64,000 nt of DNA from an uncultured Erysipelotrichaceae bacterium (lineage in GTDB: Bacteria; Bacillota_I; Bacilli_A; Erysipelotrichales; Erysipelotrichaceae): positions 62,001 through 126,000 of the forward strand of contig CAMCKH010000002.1 in assembly GCA_945875435.1 (NCBI GenBank), read 5' to 3'. The translations under genes were made by a program, and so were the position numbers. The notes beneath the pieces are model-generated. The model had not been told where the DNA came from. It searched no databases and saw nothing but the letters and a program-made list of their open reading frames with translations. Positions 18,595-27,717 of this stretch are shown piece after piece (positions within the stretch are counted from its first letter, which is position 1; each line of letters opens with the position of its first letter).

Positions 18595-19282
18595 TAAAAC
18601 TCCTTTGTGCCATTATAATAGCACTAGCACTCGTAGCATTTAAAGCGTTTTTAAAATTAGAATTATAAGGGATATAAATATATTCATCACACATACTTAG
18701 AATTTCTTTACTAATACCTCTTTTTTCACCACCTAAAATAAATACTGATTTTTGATGATACTCAACATCATAAATGGATTTTGAAGTATTATTTCTTTGT
18801 AAAGCATAAATTTTATATCCTTGTAGTTTTAAATCAATGATTGTTTTTTTAAAATCTAAAGAATAATGTATATTCAATAAATCAAAAGCACCTGCACTGG
18901 ATTTTAAAATAGTAGCTTCTAAGCTGGTGTAATCTCTAGCTTTTATAATGAAATCATAGTTAAAACAAGCTCCATTTCTAAAAATATACCCTAAATTAAA
19001 AGGGTCCTCAATACCATCTATCATCATAATTGAATTTTTAAATTTTTCTAATTCAAAATCGCCAATTCTTTGTTCCACTTCCGCTAAAACTTTTCCTGAA
19101 TTTTGGTAACTTAAAAAGAAGTCGTCGTGTTTATACACAATTTCAACGCCTTTATTTACAGCAATTTTCTTTATAAAATTAATATCTTTATCATTTTTAT
19201 TTTTGCTCAAATAGATAGCATTAACCTTTCTTTTGTCATTAAGTAGTGCAAATTTTACACTTATCTTTCCTTCTATAATCAT
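18581..19282 (-). CDS. TrmH/SpoU-family RNA methyltransferase (copy 2, divergent)
   Basis: A second SPOUT-like protein of 233 residues, adjacent to the first. Motif 1 is MIDGIEDPFNLGYIFRNGACF (residues 89-109, DPFNLG instead of DPxNLG) and motif 2 is FILGGEKRGIS (about 174-184, GGEKRG for GNExxG). Motif 3 NALNATSASAIIM (about 210-222) replaces the usual SLNVS. These changes keep the SAM-fold residues, so activity is plausible but less certain. The N-terminal 25 residues (ISVKFALLNDKRKVNAIYLSK) resemble the RlmB substrate domain. Confidence 0.8.
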   Translation of the reverse strand: MIIEGKISVKFALLNDKRKVNAIYLSKNKNDKDINFIKKIAVNKGVEIVYKHDDFFLSYQNSGKVLAEVEQRIGDFELEKFKNSIMMIDGIEDPFNLGYIFRNGACFNYDFIIKARDYTSLEATILKSSAGAFDLLNIHYSLDFKKTIIDLKLQGYKIYALQRNNTSKSIYDVEYHQKSVFILGGEKRGISKEILSMCDEYIYIPYNSNFKNALNATSASAIIMAQRSFNVKD

Positions 19283-19848
19283 ATTAACCTCTTTAAATTA
19301 TTAATAATTACTGCATTTTTAAGTTCATCTTTTTCTGCTTTAATCACAAAATTTTTAATATTCAATCTAAAACAATTTCTAATAAAATCTCTACTTAAAA
19401 TTAATTTCTCTTCATACAACAACACTTCTAATGGTAAATCTAAAACATCTATCTCTTTAATATTTTTAATTAAGCTGAATTCTTTTAAATATAAAAAATC
19501 AATTCCACATTCTTTATAAAACTTTACAAGCAACTTATTTATATTGTTTTTAACTTCAAAAACAATGGTAAAATCACCTCTTTTTTTAATAAATTTTACC
19601 AATGCTAATTTAGATACTCTAATTTTTTTAATGTCAAGTTCTTTAAATAAAATTAAAAATTTACTCAAATTAAAATAATCAACATCACCTATTGAAATTA
19701 TAACCTCTTTATGTGGGTATTCATTTAAGATTGTTTTAACTTTATAATAATCAAAATTATTATCAATATTCAAACACACACCATCCGCATTGTAAGTAAA
19801 GGCAGTTTTAATATTTTCTAAACTAAATGCCTCAACAATTATCCCCAT
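19279..19848 (-). CDS. Degenerate peptidase U32-like protein
   Basis: A 189-residue soluble protein. It resembles the N-terminal TIM-barrel half of peptidase U32/YrrN proteins: VEAFSLENIKTAFTYNADGVCLN (start) corresponds to the family's 'PAGS-E-L-AA--GADAVY-G', and LKEFSLIKNIKEIDVLDLPLEV (about 121-142) to 'REFSL-EI--I---LPLEV'. The cysteines and the C-terminal half of true U32 members are missing, as is the metal-site region. The assignment is by pattern memory, not by search. It overlaps the 119-aa gene upstream by 17 bases and the SPOUT gene downstream by four. Confidence 0.5.
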   Translation of the reverse strand: MGIIVEAFSLENIKTAFTYNADGVCLNIDNNFDYYKVKTILNEYPHKEVIISIGDVDYFNLSKFLILFKELDIKKIRVSKLALVKFIKKRGDFTIVFEVKNNINKLLVKFYKECGIDFLYLKEFSLIKNIKEIDVLDLPLEVLLYEEKLILSRDFIRNCFRLNIKNFVIKAEKDELKNAVIINNLKRLI

Positions 19849-20191
19849 ATTCCTCCACTTTAATATTTAAGTTTTTTATGAAATTTTTATCAAAAATATC
19901 TAAATCACTAGCTAAAAAACATAATTTATTTAAATAATCGGTATCTTTTAAAATCATGTAGATAGTAAAATCTTGAAAATATATCTTATCAAAATAAACC
20001 GCATAATTAAAAAGAAAAAATTTTAAATCTTCTAATTCTTTTTCTTCAAAAAACTTGTCAATAAAAATACTAATATTTCTATTCAAAAAAGTGTAATCTA
20101 GATTAAGATCTGTTTTTCTTAAAATCCATTCGACTTCCTTTGAAAAATAGTTATTAAAATCTTCAATTTTATTAAAAATTATTCTATTCAT
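19832..20191 (-). CDS. Hypothetical protein, 119 aa
   Basis: Unrecognised small acidic, Phe- and Asp-rich soluble protein. No membrane segment or known motif is visible. It overlaps pulA upstream by eight bases and the U32-like gene downstream by 17, so it is in one transcription and translation chain. Because it is coupled to the U32-like gene, the two products may act together (inference only). Confidence 0.6.
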   Translation of the reverse strand: MNRIIFNKIEDFNNYFSKEVEWILRKTDLNLDYTFLNRNISIFIDKFFEEKELEDLKFFLFNYAVYFDKIYFQDFTIYMILKDTDYLNKLCFLASDLDIFDKNFIKNLNIKVEEYGDNC

Positions 20192-22181
20192 ATTCTTTCA
20201 CAATAACTACTGAAATTGGGTCTATTTTAATATTGGTAATGATTTTTTCTTCTATTTTTCCTTGAAAGATAAGTTTCATCTCTTTATTAAAATCATAGTA
20301 ATAAGTTTCATTAGTTGGATTAATAAAAACTTTAAAATCATCAACTTTATAAATCAAATAATTATAATGTCTTTCAAAACTAACCCTCTTTTCAATTTCT
20401 TCTTTCCCAACTATTCTAAAAGAAGAGTATTTTTTTCTAATCTTAATCAAATCTTTAAAAAATTGGATACTATCACTATTTTTAATAGTTAAAGCATAAT
20501 CAATCGCATTAATTTTATCAGGAAGATTATAAGAATTTTCTTTTCCTTGTTTTGTTCTTAAAAATTCTTGTCCACAGTGAATGAAAGGAATTCCTTGACT
20601 TAGCATAATAATTGCCATAATTAAATTAGCTTTACTTTTTTTAGAATAGTAATCATCATTTAAAGCAACATTCATTTTATCAAATAAAGTCATATTATCA
20701 TGGCATTCAACATAATTTATACTTTGATTATTTGAATAAAAATGTCCATTTAAACAATTTCCAACAATTATATTTTCAATATCTTTATTAAGATCTCCTA
20801 ATCCATAACCTCTATCCATAATATTATCTAGCGAGGTTGCTCCTTTCAAATTATCACGAAACTTATCATTAAAAAAAGCAATGTTTTTCAATTGATAATT
20901 GTTGTCAATTGTAGACTTTTGATGGTCAGGAAGAGTGCTTGGCATATTCCAACCTTCGCCATAAATCATAAACTCTTTTTTCAATTCAAAACATTTTTCA
21001 CTAAGTTTTTGCATTGTTTCAATATCTAAAAGACCCATTAAATCAAATCTTAATCCATCAATATCAAAAATTTTAATATATCTAAGACACATATCAATGA
21101 TATATTTTCTAATCATTTTAGCTTCACTTCTAACTTCGTTACCACAAAAAGATCCGTTTGAATAACTATTATCTTCATTTAATCTAAAAGAATAATAAGG
21201 CACTAATTTTTCATAAGCAAAATTTTCAACTTTATATACATGATTAAAAACAACATCTAAATTAACTCTTATATTATCCTTATGAAATTTATTAACTAAT
21301 TCTCTAAAAATATTAACTCTATTATAACCACTATCATTATTCAAATAAGATCCTTCAACTGTGCTATATTGAATAGGATCATAGCCCCAATTATAATTTT
21401 CATAATATTCATTTTCATCGTAAGAATCAAAATCAAAAATAGGTAATAATTGAATATGAGTAAAACCTAGAGATTTTAAATAATCATAACCGGTAGGATA
21501 TTTAAAATAACTAGTAGTTTCAAATAAACTTTCAAATTTTGATTTGATTAAATGATTTGAGTTTGAGTGCGAACTAATATCTCTAACACTAACTTCATAA
21601 ATAATCGCATCAGTATAGTTATTGAACTCAGTGTTTGGTTTAATTACTTCTTTTTCAAATTTACTCTCATCTAATATTATTGATGTTTGAGCATTTCTTG
21701 TCGTAGCAAAACTATAAGGGTCAATAGTTTGAATAGTTTTATTTTCAAAAACAACTTCATATAAATATTGGTAGTTTTCAAGATTTTTTTCAATTCTAAC
21801 AAAATGAACCCCTCTATCTTTATTCATTAAATATTTTTCATCATCTATAATCTTTACATAAACTTCTTTAGCAGTTGGTGCAAAAACTTTAAAATCAGTA
21901 TAACTAGAATGATATTTAGACCCTAAATCATCTCCATCATAATAAAAATAATCATCAAATTCATTACTTAAAACAATATAACGATAAATTGGTAGAACCT
22001 TAACACCATTAATTATAAAATAATAAAAACCACCGAAATCATAATCAGTTAAAATATTTATTTCTTTACCATTTATAATAAATTCTTCTTTTTTATCATT
22101 TTTAAAAAGTTCAATCTCATTGATTGAAACTTCACTTTCTAAGTTAAATTTTCTTATTCCATCTATATATACTTTAAACAT
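20184..22181 (-). CDS. pulA: Type I pullulanase (GH13_14)
   Basis: Debranching enzyme that hydrolyses alpha-1,6 bonds in pullulan and branched maltodextrin. No signal peptide, so it acts inside the cell. I place the start at ATG 22181 (MFKVYIDG) after TAGGAG; an upstream in-frame start at 22217 lies within the Mur-ligase gene. An N-terminal CBM48-like domain is followed by a GH13 barrel. The type I pullulanase signature YNWGYDP is near residue 265, the nucleophile region DGLRFDLMGL near 375, the acid/base EGWNMPS near 415 and ECHDNMT near 495. It lies at the end of a cell-envelope operon, not with the mal genes. Confidence 0.94.
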   Translation of the reverse strand: MFKVYIDGIRKFNLESEVSINEIELFKNDKKEEFIINGKEINILTDYDFGGFYYFIINGVKVLPIYRYIVLSNEFDDYFYYDGDDLGSKYHSSYTDFKVFAPTAKEVYVKIIDDEKYLMNKDRGVHFVRIEKNLENYQYLYEVVFENKTIQTIDPYSFATTRNAQTSIILDESKFEKEVIKPNTEFNNYTDAIIYEVSVRDISSHSNSNHLIKSKFESLFETTSYFKYPTGYDYLKSLGFTHIQLLPIFDFDSYDENEYYENYNWGYDPIQYSTVEGSYLNNDSGYNRVNIFRELVNKFHKDNIRVNLDVVFNHVYKVENFAYEKLVPYYSFRLNEDNSYSNGSFCGNEVRSEAKMIRKYIIDMCLRYIKIFDIDGLRFDLMGLLDIETMQKLSEKCFELKKEFMIYGEGWNMPSTLPDHQKSTIDNNYQLKNIAFFNDKFRDNLKGATSLDNIMDRGYGLGDLNKDIENIIVGNCLNGHFYSNNQSINYVECHDNMTLFDKMNVALNDDYYSKKSKANLIMAIIMLSQGIPFIHCGQEFLRTKQGKENSYNLPDKINAIDYALTIKNSDSIQFFKDLIKIRKKYSSFRIVGKEEIEKRVSFERHYNYLIYKVDDFKVFINPTNETYYYDFNKEMKLIFQGKIEEKIITNIKIDPISVVIVKEYE

Positions 22182-22188
22182 ATTTCTC

Positions 22189-23718
22189 CTATTTACTAAA
22201 AGCATCTGGTAAATCATTTTCTAAAAGAATAACTACATCATTTTTATTTTTATGAATATAAACATAGTTTATAGCTTCTTTTACATCTTTAAAAACAATT
22301 ATTTTTGTTGAATCAAATCCTTGATCAATCAAACCTTTTTTGATAGATAAAGTTTTATCAATACCAACCAAATAAACTTCATCAACTCTGTTAGCCATAT
22401 AGCTACCAAATTCATAATTGTAAAACTCTTCTTTTTCACCTAAATCTATAAATCCTGGGGTAATTACTATTTTTTCCTTATTTATTAAATTCAAGGTATC
22501 AATAGACATTTTACTAGAAATCGGGTTGGAATTAAAGGCATTATCAATAAAAGTATAACCGTTTATATTTTTTTTCTCCCAGCGATGAGGAGTATAATCA
22601 AGAGTCTTAATTCCTATTTTTATTTTATCGGTAGTAATGCCGATTTCTTTGGCTAGTGCTATCGCAAATAAACAATTCAAAATATTATGTTTTCCATATA
22701 ATTTAGTTTCAAAATCAATAACTTCGTTATTAATATTAACTTTAAAGAAACTGCCATTTTCATTTATTTTAATATCAAATGCATAAATATCAGCTTCCTT
22801 TTTATCTAAACTAACCTTAATAACTTTACACTTATTAATAATACGGTAATTTTTGATATATTCATTATCAATATTAATAAAAGCTATGCCATTTGGATTT
22901 AATTTTTCAATTAATTGCATCTTTTCTGTAATGATGTTTTCCATAGTTTTAAAAGTACTTAAATGCTGTGGTCCTATAGAAGTTAAAATCGCAATATCTG
23001 GGTTAATAAAATCCATTAATTCTACAATATCCCCTTTTTTATCAGCCCCCATTTCACAAACAAAAAATTTATGAATTTTCTTTAAATTTTCTCTAACAAC
23101 TCTAGTGATTCCCATTGGAGTATTGTAACTTAAAGGGGTCATATAGGTATTGAATTTTTGTTTTAAAACATTAGTAACAATATATTTAGTACTAGTTTTT
23201 CCATAAGAACCAGTAATCGCAACTTTAGTAAGTTTATCAAAATCTTTTAATATTTTTTTAGCATCGTTCAAATAAATTCTAGCAATAATATTTTCAATAG
23301 GACTATTAATAAAATTAGTAATTAAAATAAAAATCCACACAAAATTTAAAATCAACACCAATGATTTACTGTCTATAAAAAAATAAATAAATAGTATCTC
23401 AATTAAAGACAATGTAAAAATTTGTCTAATAACCCTTTTAGTAAATACTAGAGGTTTAATATACTTAATTTTAAAATTTGTATATATAATTTTAAAATTA
23501 AGTAAAAATAATATAATTAAAATATAATTTTTAGAAACAAAAAACGATAATAAAAAAATTCCAATTAGTGCAATTTCAATATAATCTATTTTTTTATCTT
23601 TAAACCACATTAAAAATCTTTTGGTTTCATATCTGTTTTGTTGAAAAAATAAAAGATATTTATAATTATAGATTATTAATGGAATAATAATCAGACCTAA
23701 AATAATATATTTATCCAT
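22189..23718 (-). CDS. murF: Membrane-anchored Mur ligase (MurF-like)
   Basis: ATP-dependent Mur ligase, probably adding D-Ala-D-Ala to the UDP-MurNAc tripeptide. The 509 residues begin with about 150 residues containing four or five hydrophobic helices, in place of the usual MurF N-terminal UDP-substrate domain. Then comes the ATP loop ITGSYGKTSTK (about 169-179), the SYNTPMGITRVV stretch typical of MurF (about 198-209), EMGADKKGDI (about 224-233), SIGPQHLSTF (about 247-256) and the C-terminal domain with HNILNCLFAIALAKEIG and PHRWEKK. The MurF assignment rests on the SYNTP and EMG motifs. It overlaps the hydrolase gene upstream by eight bases. Confidence 0.85.
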   Translation of the reverse strand: MDKYIILGLIIIPLIIYNYKYLLFFQQNRYETKRFLMWFKDKKIDYIEIALIGIFLLSFFVSKNYILIILFLLNFKIIYTNFKIKYIKPLVFTKRVIRQIFTLSLIEILFIYFFIDSKSLVLILNFVWIFILITNFINSPIENIIARIYLNDAKKILKDFDKLTKVAITGSYGKTSTKYIVTNVLKQKFNTYMTPLSYNTPMGITRVVRENLKKIHKFFVCEMGADKKGDIVELMDFINPDIAILTSIGPQHLSTFKTMENIITEKMQLIEKLNPNGIAFINIDNEYIKNYRIINKCKVIKVSLDKKEADIYAFDIKINENGSFFKVNINNEVIDFETKLYGKHNILNCLFAIALAKEIGITTDKIKIGIKTLDYTPHRWEKKNINGYTFIDNAFNSNPISSKMSIDTLNLINKEKIVITPGFIDLGEKEEFYNYEFGSYMANRVDEVYLVGIDKTLSIKKGLIDQGFDSTKIIVFKDVKEAINYVYIHKNKNDVVILLENDLPDAFSK

Positions 23719-24466
23719 TTAAACCTCCTAAAAAAGCATCTAAAACTCTATTAAATCTTTGATATTGATTAAAATAAGCATAATGGTCATCATTTTCAAA
23801 AATAACAAGTGTTGCGTTAGGCATTGTTTTTTCAATAATCCTACCCTCAACCACTCTAGTAGCTTCATCTTTTTCGCCGTAGACCAATAAAGTTTCAACA
23901 GCTATTTTATCAATAAAATTTCTAACATCATCATTAACTATTTTTACAAATGAATCTCTTAAAAAACCAGTGGTATTTTTATAATCTTCACTACCAACTT
24001 TATTTTGTAGTTTAACTAATAAATTATTCATTTTCAAAGACAATAATAATTTTTTAATGTTTTTATAAATATTTAATTTAATTTTAGCTTTAAAATCTAG
24101 TTCTCTTTTAATACCAGCAGCTCCTGTTAAAACCATTTTTTTAACTTTAAAATTTTTAGCATAATGAAAAGCTATTCTGCAACCAAAAGAGTGAGCAATA
24201 ATAATAGGGTTTTCAATTTTTAAAAGAACAGCAACTTCTCTTAACCATTGTGCATACTCTTCGCAACCCCAAACTTCTTTTAACTCTTCGCTTTTACCAA
24301 AATTTGGAAAATCAAAATTATAAACAGTATAACTTTTTTTTAAATGACTTTGAATATGCTTCATCATTATGGTGTTTTGACCCCAACCGTGAAGCAAAAT
24401 AACAGGTTCACCATTACCTTCAACTTCATAATAACAATTTATTCCTTTTACATTAACATAACTCAT
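23711..24466 (-). CDS. Alpha/beta-hydrolase
   Basis: A 251-residue alpha/beta-hydrolase fold protein, cytoplasmic. The oxyanion region LLHGWGQN (about 24-31) and the nucleophile elbow AHSFGCR (Ser near residue 93) are visible. The acid is probably in LVYGEKDEATR (about 194-204) and the catalytic His in ENDDHYAYF (about 224-232). The substrate is unknown. Its position between a sensor kinase and a Mur ligase is conserved-looking but does not define a function. Confidence 0.88.
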   Translation of the reverse strand: MSYVNVKGINCYYEVEGNGEPVILLHGWGQNTIMMKHIQSHLKKSYTVYNFDFPNFGKSEELKEVWGCEEYAQWLREVAVLLKIENPIIIAHSFGCRIAFHYAKNFKVKKMVLTGAAGIKRELDFKAKIKLNIYKNIKKLLLSLKMNNLLVKLQNKVGSEDYKNTTGFLRDSFVKIVNDDVRNFIDKIAVETLLVYGEKDEATRVVEGRIIEKTMPNATLVIFENDDHYAYFNQYQRFNRVLDAFLGGLNG

Positions 24467-25752
24467 TATTTATTTTTCCTTACTATAAATTTAACGCCTT
24501 CTTCTACATTAAAAACATCTACTGATAACCCAAAAGAACTAGCAATTTTTTTAACTATGCTTAATCCTAATCCGAATTTACCACTAATACCGACTTCATA
24601 CATTTTAAATAATTTACCAATTATCTCATCATCAATTTTATTTCCATCGTTAAAAAAAACAATTTCTTCTGCAGATAAGGTTATTGTGATTTTATTTTTT
24701 GCATATCTTAAAGCATTATCTAATAAATTTTCCACCAAAATACGATAAGATTCGGCCTCCCCCAAATAAAAAACATCATCTAAAAAAGTTTCAATTTCAA
24801 TATCATTTCTAATAAATTTCATATTTAAAATTACAGATTCAATAATATTTTTCATTTCAACTTTATATTTTTTATTTTCAATCTTATTAAAATGTTCTAA
24901 TCTATTTAAAATAATTAGATTGTGAACCTTACTTTCTAATCTTTCAGCATGATTGATAATGACATCTATTGAATGTTCAATAGTATCATAAGGAAAAACT
25001 CCATCTTTAATAGATTCAGCATATGATTTTATTGTGGCGATTGGGGTTTTTAAATCATGAGATATATTTTGAATCATTTCTTCTTTAATATTGTTTTGTT
25101 TAATAAGTTCGTTATTTAAGTCTACAATTTCTCTTGCGAGTTGACCTATCTCATCTCTACGGTGGATATTTAAAGTTGTATTTTTATCATTTTTAATCAT
25201 TTTTACGTATTCTTTTATTTTATTCAACGGAAGCACAATGGTTCTAATCCATAAAAACCAAAAAACATAAATACAAAAAATTATTAGCAATAGAGTATTT
25301 AATAAATTGCTAAAAATATCTTTGCGATATGAATAAAAATATTCGCTATCTAAAATAGATATTAATTTAATATCATTTTTAACATCTATTTTATTATACA
25401 AAACATCACCTTTAACATCTTCAATTTTACCTTGATAAGATGTACTGTTAATTATCTTATCGATTGAAACAGAAGCTACAACATTATTTACAATTTTATT
25501 TTCTTTTGTGTTATATAGAATATGAGCTATATTATGACTATAAATTAAATGTTTATTTTCATAAGCAGTGATAAAACTATCTCCACTACTTTTTAAATAA
25601 CTATACATTTGTTCTTCAATGAAAATTTCAACTTTTGGCTTTACAAAAATAAAAAATACTAGAAACAAATTAATAAAAATTAAAAAAGTAATCGCAAAAA
25701 ATTGTTGAAGAATTGTTAAATCAATTAGCCATAATCTAATTCTTTTCATCAT
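24466..25752 (-). CDS. Sensor histidine kinase
   Basis: Membrane sensor of a two-component system, 428 residues. Two hydrophobic segments (about 13-35 and 150-170) flank an extracytoplasmic sensor of about 110 residues, followed by HAMP (about 168-220). The HisKA box is NISHDLKTPIATIKSYAE (His near 233) and the ATPase domain has the N box NLLDNALRYAKN (about 337-348) and G box FGLGLSIVKK (about 396-405). The stop overlaps the hydrolase start and its start overlaps the response-regulator stop by four bases. The architecture matches OmpR-type systems; the stimulus is unknown. Confidence 0.93.
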   Translation of the reverse strand: MMKRIRLWLIDLTILQQFFAITFLIFINLFLVFFIFVKPKVEIFIEEQMYSYLKSSGDSFITAYENKHLIYSHNIAHILYNTKENKIVNNVVASVSIDKIINSTSYQGKIEDVKGDVLYNKIDVKNDIKLISILDSEYFYSYRKDIFSNLLNTLLLIIFCIYVFWFLWIRTIVLPLNKIKEYVKMIKNDKNTTLNIHRRDEIGQLAREIVDLNNELIKQNNIKEEMIQNISHDLKTPIATIKSYAESIKDGVFPYDTIEHSIDVIINHAERLESKVHNLIILNRLEHFNKIENKKYKVEMKNIIESVILNMKFIRNDIEIETFLDDVFYLGEAESYRILVENLLDNALRYAKNKITITLSAEEIVFFNDGNKIDDEIIGKLFKMYEVGISGKFGLGLSIVKKIASSFGLSVDVFNVEEGVKFIVRKNK

Positions 25753-26405
25753 AACCTATAACCAAAACCATATATTGTCTGAATGTTTATTTCAGGCATT
25801 TTTTTTCTTAATCTTCTTAAAGTATCATCCACCACTCTATCTGAACCGTAAAAATCTTCTTCCCAAACTTTTTCTAAAACTTGAAGTCTTGAAAAAGCAT
25901 AACCCTTATTTTTAACAAAAAGTAATAATAAATCAAATTCTTTGGTTGTAAGATCTATTGATTTGTTGTGTTGATCAAATACTTTTCTTTGATTCTCATC
26001 AATAATATAATTATCTATTCTAATCTTACCTTCATCTTCTTGGTATACTCTTTTAATTATATTATTAACTCTTAAAACTAATTCTTTAGGACTAAAAGGT
26101 TTAGAAATATAATCATCACTACCTTTTTCTAATCCGATAATTCGATCAAACTCTTTATCTCTTGCACTCATAAAAATCACAGGAACTTTATTATTTCTAA
26201 CCTTTATTTCCTCTATTAAATCAAAACCGCTTTTATCATCAAGCATAATATCCAAGATCCATAAATGACATTGTTCATTTATATTAAGATATGCTTCTTC
26301 AAAAGTGTAATAAGAAAAAACTAGATATCCTTCTTTTTCTAAATATCCTTTAATTAAAGTGTTTAAGTCTTTTTCATCTTCTACAATATTAATTATTTTC
26401 TTCAT
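25749..26405 (-). CDS. OmpR-family response regulator
   Basis: A 218-residue regulator with a receiver domain (acidic VEDEKD at 8-13, phospho-acceptor Asp in LWILDIMLDDKSG near residue 53, Lys in DDYISKPFSP near 103) and a C-terminal winged helix (about 125-218, with the STKEFDLLLLF and VDDTLRRLRKK signatures). It overlaps glmM by 17 bases and the kinase by four, so it is co-translated with cell-wall precursor genes. Target genes are unknown. Confidence 0.95.
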   Translation of the reverse strand: MKKIINIVEDEKDLNTLIKGYLEKEGYLVFSYYTFEEAYLNINEQCHLWILDIMLDDKSGFDLIEEIKVRNNKVPVIFMSARDKEFDRIIGLEKGSDDYISKPFSPKELVLRVNNIIKRVYQEDEGKIRIDNYIIDENQRKVFDQHNKSIDLTTKEFDLLLLFVKNKGYAFSRLQVLEKVWEEDFYGSDRVVDDTLRRLRKKMPEINIQTIYGFGYRL

Positions 26406-27717
26406 TTTTAATTAACTCTATTACTTCATTTACATATTGTTCGCATTCTTCATTACTTTTAGCTTCAACCATAACTCTGATTAAAGGTTCAGTTCCTGAA
26501 GGTCTTACAAAAATTCTACCTTCATCTTTCATAATATTTTGAATTTCATTAATACGATTTTTTATTATCACACTGTTTAAAACTTTAGTTTTATCTTTAA
26601 CCTTAATATTTTTTAATAATTGTGGATATATTTTGATATCGTTAGTTAATGATAAAATATCGCTACCACTTTCCTTCATTATTGTTAAAATAAGTATACT
26701 TATCAATAATCCGTCACCAAAATTATTATAATTCATATTAATGATATGACCAGATTGTTCACCACCAAGACTATAATTATCTTGATTTAATTTTTCTAGC
26801 ACATATTTATCACCCACATCAACAATCTCAGCTTTAATATCGTTTTCTTTTAATGCTTTAAAAAGTCCGATATTTGACATTTTAGTTGTAACTAGAGTAT
26901 TTTTATTTAATTGATTTTTTGATTTTAAGTATTTTGCAATCACATACATCAATTTATCACCATCAATAACATCGCCATTACTAGATACTGCTAAAACTCG
27001 ATCACCATCTCCATCATAGGCAAAACCAATATCGTATTTTTTTTGTTTAATTTGTGTAATTAAATTTTCCAAATGAGTGCTTCCACAACCATCATTGATA
27101 TTTATTCCATTTGACTCATCATTGATAAATTTAGCATCAATTTTCTTTAAATTAAAAACATCTTTAGCAGTATAAATATTAGAACCGTTACTTAAATCTA
27201 AAAGAACTTTAAACTCACTTAAATCATCAGGAAAAATATTTAAAATATAATCAATATAGGTCTTTATTCTATATTCGTAATTATATAAACTACCTATTTC
27301 TTTATCATAATTAACTTTTAAAGTAATCTTATCATCAATAAAATCTTCAATTTTTAATAATATTTCTTCATCTAATTTAACACCAGTATTTGAAAATATT
27401 TTAATTCCATTATCATAATAAGGGTTATGAGATGCACTTATCATCACACCAACTTCAAATTTATCATTTTTAGTAATATAAGCTAAAGCTGGAGTAGAAC
27501 AATACCCTAAAATGTAAGCATCGCATCCTCCTGCCAAAATTCCAGAAACCAAACTATTTTCAAGCATTGTGCTAGAAATTCTAGTGTCTTTTCCAATTAA
27601 AATTTTTCTTTCTTTATAGTAATTTCCTAAAAACAATCCTATTTTATATGCGATTTCATTAGTTAATGTTACTCCCGCAACACCTCTAATACCATCTGTT
27701 CCAAAATATTTTCCCAT
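26389..27717 (-). CDS. glmM: Phosphoglucosamine mutase GlmM
   Basis: Converts glucosamine-6-P to glucosamine-1-P for UDP-GlcNAc synthesis. The 442 residues have the GlmM start MGKYFGTDGIRG, phosphoserine loop ISASHNPYYDNG (about 95-106), metal loop DGDGDR (about 237-242), sugar loop GGEQSGH (about 319-325) and phosphate-binding RPSGTEPLIR (about 403-412). It follows cdaA and cdaR in the order standard for Bacillota; in that group CdaA activity is modulated by both CdaR and GlmM. Confidence 0.97.
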   Translation of the reverse strand: MGKYFGTDGIRGVAGVTLTNEIAYKIGLFLGNYYKERKILIGKDTRISSTMLENSLVSGILAGGCDAYILGYCSTPALAYITKNDKFEVGVMISASHNPYYDNGIKIFSNTGVKLDEEILLKIEDFIDDKITLKVNYDKEIGSLYNYEYRIKTYIDYILNIFPDDLSEFKVLLDLSNGSNIYTAKDVFNLKKIDAKFINDESNGININDGCGSTHLENLITQIKQKKYDIGFAYDGDGDRVLAVSSNGDVIDGDKLMYVIAKYLKSKNQLNKNTLVTTKMSNIGLFKALKENDIKAEIVDVGDKYVLEKLNQDNYSLGGEQSGHIINMNYNNFGDGLLISILILTIMKESGSDILSLTNDIKIYPQLLKNIKVKDKTKVLNSVIIKNRINEIQNIMKDEGRIFVRPSGTEPLIRVMVEAKSNEECEQYVNEVIELIKNEENN

